Assembly (NCBI RefSeq): GCF_000006405.1
Contig: NW_003206847.1
Coordinates: 391,370-455,369 of the forward strand
Source of the DNA: Perkinsus marinus ATCC 50983
Lineage: Eukaryota; Perkinsozoa; Perkinsida; Perkinsidae
Direction: 5' to 3'
Length of the DNA: 64,000 nt
Every line of letters begins with the position of its first letter. The first letter of the stretch is position 1. The notes under the pieces were generated by a model. The model saw only the letters and a list, made by a program, of their open reading frames with translations. It ran no database searches and had not been told where the DNA came from. Shown here piece by piece: positions 54,952-64,000 of the stretch. Made by a program: the position numbers and the translations under genes.

Positions 54952-57179
54952 ATGAGCGAGTGTCAGGAGGAGGCCGCGGACGTCCTTCTACAACTCGACA
55001 ATGATTATGGTAATAGGCGAGCGTTTTGATACTCACAGGCAGTGTGGGGAAATATGCACATGGTTAACTACATGTGTTGGTGACAATAGGAAAATCGTGA
55101 GGAAATTTTGGGGGAACTCTCGTTGGTTTCTGTACACCCCTACCCGAATTCATCCTAAACTCCTAGTATTAGTGAGGAAAATGGTGAGCTCAGTTGAGAA
55201 AAAAATAACACATATTCCTCCAACACTGCTCACAGGATGGTCACATGTCCACAGGTCAGCCCTTGGTGCCTCCGAAAGACCTCGTGCTCACAGCTGAGAC
55301 AGGTTCCGGCAAGACACTAGCGTGAGGGATCTCCCACGGTTGCTAATAGATGCCTAGTAGGTATCTGGCGCCGTTGCTCTCGAGGTTGGCCTGGTCCATC
55401 ACGGATGCCTCCCCTGAGGGTGTTTATCTCTTGATATTGGTACCAACACGAGAGCTCGTCCAGCAGATCTCCCGAGTAATGCTGCTGCCTCTCGGATTCA
55501 ACCTTTCTTGATCAAAGGTCGTGGCATCTCTACTGTCCTACCATCCCCTTCTCCGGAGCAGCTTTCTTTGTGGTGGGTACAGTATTGATGATGATGTGGA
55601 AAGGATCGCTAAGGAAGATCGACCGCATGTAATCGACAGACAGGCTTGAGTTACGCCTCCTTTAGATGGCTTGTAGGTTCTAGTGTGCACCCCTGGTCGA
55701 CTCATATCGCATCTATCTAGTACTAGTGGCCTCTACTGCCTCCTCAAGCAGTCTCTACACTTGTTAGTAGTGGATGAGTTCGATAGAATGGCTGATATGG
55801 GGTTCCTACCACAGCTTGAGTGAGTCCCATGGGATCTCACACTCCTGATGGCCTCCCAGGCACATCTATTCGGCCCTTCTTGGCTGCCGCTCGGATGTTG
55901 GTATCGTATTGTGTTCGGCTACTATTAGCCCAGTACTTGATGGAGTAGCTAGAAGAATGCTGCGATACGGCTTTTGTCGGATCGGGGTGGTCCTGGCATT
56001 CTGAGAGCTACGCTGGACAGGGATTATTACCTTTCAGGCGTCATCAAGTTCCCTTTCCGTTACGCCTGATAAGCTGCGACAAGAGGTTTTGTTTTTCAAC
56101 GCAGATCAGTTCCAAGTGGGATTAGAGACCGGCTGGAATCGTCTGTGGATGCCCTTGTTGATTCAGGCGACTTTGGAGGCGATGATATACCGTGCTACTA
56201 CGGATGACGGGACGGCAGATCGTCACAGAGTGTTGGTACTTTTCCCAACGGTCCGAATACTACAGCTCTTCTATGTCATGACCAAGGCTCGGCGGCGACA
56301 GAAGGGGACCAAGACAGCTCTACATGTGATAGTATCATGATGAGGTCTGATAGCATCTCCCATTCCAGGCTACTCGAATCGCAGCCCTACACGCTCAATT
56401 GTCTAATGATAAGAGGCGTAGTATTGCTGATGAGTTCCTGCATCCTGATGAGTACTGTACTGCTAAGAACTGCCTGGTGTTATCATACCACATTTCTTTC
56501 AGTTCATGCTTGAATAAGGTCCTGTTCGCTACTGATATTGCTGCTAGAGGGTTAGATTGGAGCCAAATCAGTCACGTCATTCAGGTGTGTTGAGTGACAC
56601 TGTCCTTGCTGGTACATTTCTATTGTGTAGATTGATGTCCCCCATGCTCAAAGTGAAGGGGAAGTTGTAGACCAGTACGTCCATAGGATGGGAAGAACCG
56701 CTCGAGGAGGGTCTGCGGGAGTCAGCACGCTCATGCTACCGCGAAGGCTGCATCCCAACGGTCTTCCAAGGATACTTGCTGGTCACAGTGACCGGTTGGT
56801 GATGCTGAACGACTCTGACATGCTCGATTCGTACATGTCAAAGTTGCCCGTGGGAGAAATTGAACCTGTCTGGTTCGAACCTGGGTCCTGTCAGCTTGGC
56901 TATCGAAGTTTGATGGCATTCTATCACAGGCAGATGCAGTTGTCGTGTACAAATGATTTTGATGTTCGTAAGGAAGATATCATCAAGTGTGTGAATGACA
57001 TGATACTGAGCACGGGCCTGTTGAAGCGGCAACCCATGTTGAACAGGAAGTTTGTGGACCAACTGGGGTTCACTGGTCTGCCGGGCATCCGTATTGGCAG
57101 CTACTTTGAGAAGGCTAGAGAGGCTGAGGAGATTGAAAAGGAACAACTCAGAGAACCTTTTGGACAGCGGCTCGCATGA
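54952..57179 (+). CDS. DEAD-type RNA helicase (motif II is DEFD)
   Basis: ATP-dependent RNA helicase with many small introns. Exon 1 may start at 54952 (MSECQEEAADVLLQLD). The next exon gives LVLTAETGSGKTLA (motif I), and others YLLILVPTRELVQQ (Ia), VCTPGRLISHL (Ib), LLVVDEFDRMADMGF (II), CSATISPVL (III), RVLVLFPTVRILQLF (IV), LFATDIAARGLDWS (V) and YVHRMGRTARGG (VI). The last exon ends at 57179. Sure introns: 55010-55254 (enlarged by a MITE) and 56587 to about 56630. Exon borders between 55500 and 56600 are only partly fixed. The A to F change in DEAD is unusual. It probably works in ribosome or organelle RNA metabolism; the Q motif was not found. Confidence 0.8.
55040..55228 (+). mobile_element. 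hAT-like MITE in helicase intron, perfect 8-bp duplication
   Basis: CAGTGTGGGGAAATATGC to ATTCCTCCAACACTG, 189 bases. The flanks CTCACAGG (55032-55039 and 55229-55236) are identical. Removing the element and one flank leaves a 48-nt intron. Confidence 0.96.
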
Positions 57180-57713
57180 TATGGTCTCGGGGACTCTGAG
57201 GATGGACGTTTAGTTGAGATAGTAGCTGTCGCCTGTTGTGAGGTTGATCACACAGAAGGGGACAGTTGGCTGATGTAGCGTAATCCAGAGAGCCTCGTGT
57301 GTCCATTTTTGTCTACGTAATTCATCATGATTGGGTCAGCGACGGTTCCTAAGACGGAGGAGCACATTGAGACCGTTGTGCAGTTTCCACGTTTCTGAGG
57401 ACAGCATTTGTCTTGTTGGAAGTATGGAATATGAAGAGTTGGTGAATTCAATGTAGATCTGTACGCATTCGCATGGCCAAGTTAATATCGTTAAAACGCT
57501 AATATCTTAACAAACACAGTGATATTGATAGTTTAGCACCTGCTGGAATGAATGGTGGTATCATGCGTTGTTTCGCGTACGTTTTGCACGCATGCACAGG
57601 AATCTTTCGTTTCACGCGTTCATGCTGGATTATGCTCTCGCCAAACGAATGGTCTTCGATCTCCACATTATTTTTCTTCTTCATAGTAGACTGTCTCTAC
57701 CCTCACTCCTATT
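57180..57713. other. Intergenic, helicase to cyclophilin
   Basis: 3' flank of the helicase and promoter side of the cyclophilin gene; nothing else recognised. A TTTTTCTTCTTCATAG pyrimidine-AG about 25 bases before the cyclophilin ATG is a good trans-splice acceptor candidate. Confidence 0.45.
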
Positions 57714-58497
57714 ATGTCGAATCCCCGTGCCACCTTCAACACGACCGCCGGTAATTTCACCGTGGAGCTGTATTTGGACAAGGTTGGTTTATTCGCTTTG
57801 TCCTTGACGATGCACTTCCTGCCTTACTCAGATGCCGATTACCGCCTCCAACTTCATTGATTTGGCCAAGTCTGGGTTCTATAACGGTCTTCATTTCCAT
57901 CGAGTCATTTCCGGCTTCATGATTCAGTTCGGTTGCCCTCACTCGAAGGACCCCAGAAGCTCCAGAGCTGGTAGCCCACTCCATGATCACTGGCTCTCGT
58001 TGCTCCACCCTTGTTATTTTCAGGCACTGGTGGCCCTAACGGTGGCACTAAGTTCAACGTCCCTGGTAAGGGAGAGATTACCAGGGATATGGGCGGAAAC
58101 ATCCCTGATGAGTTCAGAGAACCCGGCTGCCCTCATCTCTCCAACGAGGTCCGACATATCTAGGCCTGGCAAGGTTTGCGGATATATCCTGCGCTCAGGT
58201 TGGAACCCTCTCTATGGCCAACACTGGCCGTCCCAACAGCGGTGGTAGTCAGTTCTTCATTAACGTAGCTCACAACGAGTTCCTCGACTTCTGGAGAAAC
58301 GATCTGGCTCCCAGCCAGCATCCTGTTTTCGGCAAGATTGTTGAAGGTAAGATCCTCCTCGTGTTGGGTTTCCATGTACATCTTGCCCGTCGTCAGGTAT
58401 GGATGTCGTGATGAACATCTCCAAGGCCCCCACCAACAGCAACGATAGCCCCAAGACTCCCATCATGGTCAACTCCATCACCGTGCAGGGTGCTTAA
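57714..58497 (+). CDS. Cyclophilin-type peptidyl-prolyl isomerase, 5 exons, 193 aa
   Basis: Exons 57714-57782, 57832-57970, 58024-58148, 58199-58346 and 58397-58497, with introns of 49, 53, 50 and 50 nt, total 194 codons. The catalytic core is clear: [20 protein letters not shown] (catalytic region), [37 protein letters not shown] and [17 protein letters not shown]. It accelerates proline cis-trans isomerisation in protein folding. No signal peptide, so cytosolic or nuclear. The insert [17 protein letters not shown] is typical of protist and plant single-domain PPIL-type members. The third intron uses a GTCCGA donor, needed because a stop codon follows at once. Confidence 0.93.
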
Positions 58498-58978
58498 GTC
58501 TGATGACTAACCTATCCCAATGATTCCCCATTATCAGTGCTTTGACTGTTATTCGAGTATGATGATGTAGAGTCGGTGATCGTGGTGGAGAATCACCGCA
58601 CTTCAGAGGAACTAGATTTTCCTAACCTAGTCTGTTTTTTTCACGATCTGAGTTGGTACGGGAGTCAGTGAGTGATGTTTGTAGAAGGTTGGGGCTTGCT
58701 TCACCGATTCTAACTGGCTAGAGAACGATCGATTCTAACGGAAAGATGACGTTTAATGACTTCTTGATTGGTCACGCCTCACTTGGAGACCATAGTCGAG
58801 GTCACCTCGGTGAAGTGTCTAGGGCCTCATCTGACGAAGAAGCGTCAAAGGTTTGGTTCGGTTGACGATATAATCCTTTACGAAGAGGGAGACAAGGTTA
58901 TCTCAGCCTTGGAATAGTTCAAGGTGGTCTGTTATTAATGCTCATCTGTATCGTTAGTATCCTGACGGGATCTGATTC
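58498..58978. other. Intergenic, nothing recognised
   Basis: 3' flank of the cyclophilin gene; no supported gene. Confidence 0.4.
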
Positions 58979-59512
58979 ATGTTCGATCACATACACCAAG
59001 CCCCAGATGCCTCGATTCGGAGCCATCCGATTATACATGCCGGTGTGGAATCGTCAGGCGGGAAGGACACAGTGAAGTATACACCTAGTGATCCTGCAGT
59101 AGGTTCTCCATGTACATAGAGCTTGCCACACACCGCTATCTAGAGCACACCGATTCCCTCACATACGACCCCTCACGAGTACCTCGTTGTGAACTTTCGA
59201 GATGACCAAAGCCTCATCTGCGATGTGAGTGCTATCAGCGCTAAGTGTTTCAGCTTCGCTGGTGCTCATCTCGAGTCGAGTTGTCAGAACTTCTCCTCGA
59301 TATTCCGCGAGCTCCACCGTTTCATCCCACACGATTTCGGCCACAGGGTATCATTTACTACAATGCACTGTTTGGACAGGTGGGTCAATGGCGATCGATG
59401 CCTCCCATTCGAAGAGTGCGGATTGGTTATACTTGCTCTTGTTGGGCTACTTGTGAGTGTGGTGCTCTCAGGCATGGGCAACCTGGAGTAGACTGGCCGA
59501 TGTGCTCATCCC
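58979..59512 (+). CDS. Possible small gene or 5' exons of the next gene
   Basis: ATG 58979 opens an exon (MFDHIHQAPDASIRSHPI) ending at a GTAGGT donor near 59099. A second exon after TATCTAG reads TTPHEYLVVNFRDDQSLICD, and a third, near 59280-59350, ELLLDIPRAPPFHPTRF then GIIYYNALFGQ. I do not recognise a family and the last joins are unclear. Confidence 0.35.
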
Positions 59513-59551
59513 ATTTTGTACGGAGGTACCCGTCGGTGAAGATCTTCCACA

Positions 59552-61549
59552 TTGACACGATGCAGCACCGGACAGATGACTATACACCGTACTCAACAAC
59601 CCATGACTTGCATCACTCAGTCGCTAACCCATAACGATATAGTGATACTGCTCGCTCTCATATTAGGATCCCCGGTAACCTCGAAGGCTCCCACCCCTCG
59701 TCGATTGCCAAATTCATCACTTCGTATATACGATGGCATGATCAACAAGACAATCTCCGAGGTTTTCGGCCGCATCTTATGGCAAGCAAACACATCGAGG
59801 CACCTTCATCTCATCCGGCTCAATTTTCTCACCCGCTACCAACGCATGGGCATACGATGATACATAATTCAGGTTTCATGTACGTTGCTTGTGTAGTTTT
59901 TTCTAGTTCAACTGTTTGTAAGCTGTTTACTTACACCGACCAGGTCGGTGCAAATGCTGGAAGGTCCTTCTGGTACATGTCTGGTGGGCCGGGCGGGAGT
60001 TGCTTGACTACGGCCATGACTAGCATTGAGCTATGCAGGATGTTTCCTGATGGGAAGGAGCTTCTTCATTATATGCGGGAACGTCCTCGTGCCGTGTTAT
60101 GCAATGTGGCGGTTCGGTGTGGTTACTCACGAACTAAGCAAGCCAACAGCATTTGGGTAGGTCCATGCTCGATGCACCTGGACCTATCGGTTTCAGCACT
60201 GACCTTTTACATGCCACTTTAGAATAAACTTAGTTCATAGAAAACATTTGAGGCTTGCATTGTGAGCATTCTTTATTCTCGAGCAGAGAGCGCAGAAGTC
60301 AGATGATCCTCCACAGGCTCTTCTTGAGTGGCCAATTATTCAAGAAGTACCCTCAATCGAACAGGAATGTACACCTTGTCGGGGCCTCGTCGTCTGGTAT
60401 GCATGTTGCGCCCGTAGTGCGCGTGATACCTTCTAACAGCTCTCATAGTTATTACGTTGAGAGAGCGCATCCTGGGAGATCCCCAGCCCAAGGTCGATTT
60501 GAAAGGTGTGATCTGGTGTAGTTGGACCGTATGAGGTGTGAGTAACCCATCTATTCCAACGTCGAGTCGACATTGTTGACGGGCTCATCTTGCCAGATAC
60601 CACGGATCTTAAGAAATGGCCACGGATCGAAAACTTCTACCTCGAGAGGAGTCCTCGTCCCACATGGTGCGTTGATCGTATGGATTTCTCAGACTCGATA
60701 TAATTATGACCGACTTGAAGAGTGTGAGGCAGCTGTCAAAAAAAGGCATTTCTAACCTCTTCTTCAAGTACAGCACCTATGACGGGATCTACTTTGTGAC
60801 ACAACTTCTCGACCACCGTTTAAATGTGAGAATGATCCGAGGTTGTCATTTCCGGGATACAGCGTGAGTCACGTTACGCGATTATGAAGCTACGAACTCA
60901 GTGCCGAAAGATACGCCGCGGGAGAACGAATCCGTCATCCGACCGCCTGTCGCGACAGAGTCGTGGTCGTTCAGAATTCTTATGATAAATTCGCTAGTGT
61001 AGCTAGTGTTGGACGGCAACATTTGATGGAATTCACTAATTCTCTGTCCAAAAAGTCCTATCTGAAAGCTGATTGAAGGTGTCTATAGTGGATACCGTCT
61101 CATTTGATCCGGATGGTAAGAGGGAAGACGAAGTGCGGCGAAGCACTCCAACATACGAGATCCCAAAATCTCAAGGTCAAAAGTCCTCTTCATTCCATCG
61201 TGGTCTCTTCGCAAAATTTGTATAACCAATATTTTGCTTTACTATCCAGGACTTGGCGTCATATGGACGTCGCACACTCCTCAGTACCCTGATGGAGCGA
61301 GGCTCGCGTTCATCGAGGTGAATGGTATATCGTGGTAACGTAGTCATTGCAGGTGTTCGTTCAGATGAGGGATGCAGGCCGTGGACTCATGCTCCATCAA
61401 CCCGTGGGGATGCAACAGACATTCGGATCTTTCTCTACCGCGAAGCTTCGGACCGAAGCTCTTCGGCGAAAAGGGTGCAATCACCAGAAGAACGCTGGTC
61501 CGAGCAGCTAACATCGTTCAGCCCTTATCGGTGACCGATTATCGGTCAA
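59552..61549 (+). CDS. Serine carboxypeptidase-like (S10) gene, probably inactive
   Basis: Exon fragments on the plus strand follow the S10 order. A hydrophobic leader (NDIVILLALILGSPVTSK) is near 59620-59670, the oxyanion-hole segment FWYMSGGPGGSC near 59970, and LDAPGPIGFSTDL (N-x-LDxPxGxGFS-like) near 60170-60215. HLVGASSSGMHVAPVV at the nucleophile site is near 60375, and a C-terminal RDAGRGLMLHQPVGMQQTF at about 61360. Family members have GESYGG and AGHMVPxDQP; here the elbow is G-A-S-S-S-G and the catalytic His position (AGH) reads AGR. Exon borders are only partly resolved and the end at 61549 (AGPSS-stop) is a best guess. Either a catalytically dead relative or a decaying gene. Confidence 0.55.
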
Positions 61550-62208
61550 TGCCATGAGTTTTCATCACCTCAGCTTGCCTTTCTCCTTGACATTCCTTCT
61601 CTCGCGCTTATCAAATATTTCGGCTCAGTGACTTTGACTTTTTGGCAAATACGTCCTGTGTTACTGTCAAAAAAGGTGGCTGTATCGGAGTTAATGCATG
61701 GGGAAACAGATGGTCATTGTTCAGGGTGGTCGATTTCGATGAAACTGCATCATCATGTCTGAAGTCGTCCGCATGTCCTCTGTGATCCGCTTGAGGGACA
61801 ATGTGAAAGTGGCTCAGGCAGTGCCTATTATACTTCAAGACCACAGAAAATTCGCCTTGTACCACTCGAGTATCGGTCTGACACTATCAGGCTTAAAATG
61901 GTCGGAAGTATCATAGGATTCCCAACCACACATGGTGCAATTACACGGATGATGCCTTCGCACAGCATGAAATCCTAGCGTAACAACAGGCCGGAAAAGA
62001 TAGACTTGATGACTCAAGACAATTGGCCTAAGAGATCAAGTGACATCACAGCTCATCGTGTTTGACATCATCCCGTTTCCCTGGCGGAGAGATAGGCCCT
62101 GGCCGTTCCAGTGGGATATAAGGGAATGAAATATCAATGCGACGCACTGCGGACCGTTCCCCCATCTCGGAGGAAGCCTGTCGAACCTAGGACGGGGAGA
62201 TCGAGAAG
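61550..62208. other. Intergenic, nothing recognised
   Basis: Between the convergent carboxypeptidase-like and cupin-like genes. No exon or repeat supported. Confidence 0.4.
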
Positions 62209-63795
62209 CTATCGAGTCTCGACGAGAACGTCAAGAGGTGCTTGAGAAGGCTTGTTGAACGAAACGAATTCAATGCCTACTAAGCGACTCAGCCTGGCGC
62301 GACACTTCCTCCAAGTATCATCATCGCACTCACCACCATGAACAATGCCTCCAACGGCGTATTGTACACCAGCGCAGTTGGTCAGCACCCCGAGAATCTC
62401 GAGGGCTTGAACCAACGGCTGCGTATCAATGATGAGCTCTACGGACTTCGACATCGATGACGATAACGTTTGGGAGCACGTACGAGAGAATCCGTTCTTG
62501 GCTTCATCAGCCATATTTGGATGGTCTTTGATCTCGTCTTGACCGAGGCAGAAAATCTTCGAGTACACCCTGCAGTCAGCCGAAGCATAATGCTGTGGTT
62601 TGACAGAGAATGAGTGCTGACCTAGCCTCGGGATTGAAAACGAGTGAGTGGACAAGGGAAACAATCCGCTCCTTGTCGTAAGGGTCAACATAGGGTTCAC
62701 GTAGGGATATCGAGTCCTTGGTGGCAAGAGATACGCTCCAGAACTGAGACCAATTAACATGCCACCGTGTGCACAGAGATGGAGAGAGAAATGTTGAGAA
62801 ACGAGTGCTTACCCCTCTAGGCACAACCACTACATCGCCCGGATGCTGTTGACATTCACGATAATCCTTCAGGCCGAACTCTTCCCGTAATTCAACCAGC
62901 TTTTCCTGAATAACACCAGCCGTTAATCGTATATCCTGATTATGTTAAAATTGGTTGTTTTCTATCGGCCTACTTCAAAGAACATGAAAGCACTGGTGGG
63001 TTCCAGAGCTTCCTTTGCGGACGCTGAAACTCGCAGCAACTCCGAATAGGGGACGATGAGCCACCGCCGGCTGAAGGGACATAGAGCTAATCCCAGTCGA
63101 GCAATGCTGTTCGCCACCTGCCGTGAAGGAGCGAGTCAACAAGAACCTCCCCTATAGGATTCGGCCAAGTGGTTCTCCACTGCCTGAAGGCCCCACCACG
63201 AGACGACTCTGTGATGCGTAGAAATGCTCGATCAAGGCTCTTCTCTGAGGATGATCCATGGAAAGGGACTAACTCATAGCAGAAACATTAAGTTGTCTAC
63301 CTCTTCCTCATCGTTGCCGGTGATGGACTCAATGATTGTCATGATATCTTCCGAGCCTCGCTCGAGAATATGCTCACGCCAAGACACCAGACGAGACCAC
63401 GGATTAACCTGGAGTTATCGCAGAGGTATTGCCGACAACTCGGGGCACCGACTGCAGCAGGAGCTGGCAATGGGTGATCTATCTGCTTACTCCTCCCAGC
63501 TTGGCACTAACATTATCGTAGCGAGAAGTGAAATCGAGCGAGAGTCCTGCTGGGAGCCACGACCTCAATGGTAGATCCAGCTCGCAGTTTTCGGTGCCAG
63601 AACCCGGGAGCTGAGGAGAGTCACAACAGTCACAGGGCAGAGTTCGGTTAGTTACCTTGTTCGAGAAACACTTGTTTAGATAGTTAGTGAATGAGATGTC
63701 CTTTCTAGGAACTCGTACTCCCACCCTGAATAGTTGTTTATCTCGTGGAGATGAAATGAAGTTAACCTTGACGTCAGAGAACTCCTTACTAGACA
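62209..63795 (-). CDS. Gene with cupin/JmjC-like motif, multi-exon
   Basis: The first exon begins near ATG 63795 (MSSKEFSDVKVNFISSPRDK). After a 45-nt intron (GTAACT...TCCTCAG) it continues LPGSGTENCELDLPLRSWLP. A middle exon (about 62940-62820) reads LVELREEFGLKDYRECQQHP then GDVVVVPRG. It joins over an intron (GTAAGC...GGTCTCAG) to FWSVSLATKDSISLREPYVD. The last part, ending at 62209, contains ELIIDTQPLVQALEILGV and EFVSFNKPSQAPLDVLVETR. E-C-Q-Q-x-P-G-D-V-V-V-V-P-R-G-F-W resembles the strand and turn of JmjC/cupin_8 hydroxylases, but the usual metal His after the Trp is Ser. Exons near 63000-63400 are not fixed. Confidence 0.45.
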
Positions 63796-63930
63796 TAGAC
63801 CTGAATGGCAGCAGCAGTAGCAGCAGCACGACGCGACCAACTCCTTGCTGTCGATCTCCTCGAACCGTTTGGATAGAAAGACACCTTCTAGAGGTCTACT
63901 CCGCTCTTAGTAGAGCTAATTCCTCTGAAT

Positions 63931-64000
63931 GGGGCGGCTATACCATCCCAACCTATGCCTTGACACAAAAAAATCATTGATGGGGCGGGTATGCCATCCT
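63931..64000 (+). repeat. GGGGCGGCTAT motif repeats at window end
   Basis: Two copies of ATGGGGCGGxTATxCCATCC, about 54 bases apart, the same core as the minisatellite at 34196-34423. The array may go on beyond the window. Confidence 0.6.

Noticed and set aside
1-64000. Spliced-leader RNA gene of the dinoflagellate/Perkinsus type
   Set aside because: I looked for its conserved 22-nt leader by eye on both strands and did not find it; only acceptor-like sites near start codons support trans-splicing.

Overview
This is eukaryotic nuclear DNA, with two 100-N assembly gaps. The best guess is an alveolate of the Perkinsus type. The reasons are an LDH-like malate dehydrogenase in tandem copies, genes packed with tiny GT-AG introns (34-74 nt, mostly 41-54), 5' flanks that put a pyrimidine-AG acceptor just before the ATG (as expected for spliced-leader trans-splicing), a flagellar STPGR-repeat protein and apicomplexan-like gene families. 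The genus is an inference; no marker gene in the window fixes it. Because the introns are so short, most long open frames are shadows. I rebuilt the main genes exon by exon and required frame to hold at every junction.

Layout. 1-3134: two tandem malate dehydrogenase genes. 3.5-10.5 kb: an uncharacterised gene, tRNA-Gln(UUG) with a decayed copy, an STPGR (SHIPPO/ODF3-like) axonemal protein, a KH-domain RNA-binding protein and a divergent hypothetical ORF. 12.0-16.8 kb: an inward-rectifier-type potassium channel of at least 17 exons. 18.3-20.4 kb: a PDE12/CCR4-type phosphodiesterase. 21.1-25.7 kb: a 2-kb tandem duplication carrying a small type I membrane protein. 26.7-28.4 kb: PP2C phosphatase. 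29.4-31.0 kb: a BRAP-like RING/UBP zinc-finger ubiquitin ligase. 34-38.6 kb: poorly recognised genes. 39.6-53.6 kb: a segmental array in which block A (unknown gene plus SLC35F6-like transporter) and block B (secreted aspartic protease) alternate A-B-A-B-A. 54.9-61.5 kb: DEAD-type helicase, cyclophilin and a degenerate serine carboxypeptidase-like gene. 62.2-63.8 kb: a gene with a cupin/JmjC-like motif.

The main discovery is a family of short non-autonomous DNA transposons (about 120-190 bp, 17-bp inverted ends beginning CAGTG, 8-bp target duplications; hAT-like), with 15 copies in the window. Every copy that lies in a gene I could rebuild is in an intron, and several ARE the intron. The inverted end supplies the donor (CA|GTGT...), the downstream target duplication or the bases beside it supply the acceptor AG, and the exons rejoin in frame. 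This is the behaviour of 'introners', seen here in a potassium channel, a BRAP-like ligase and an unknown triplicated gene. Removing one copy from the helicase restores a normal 48-nt intron.
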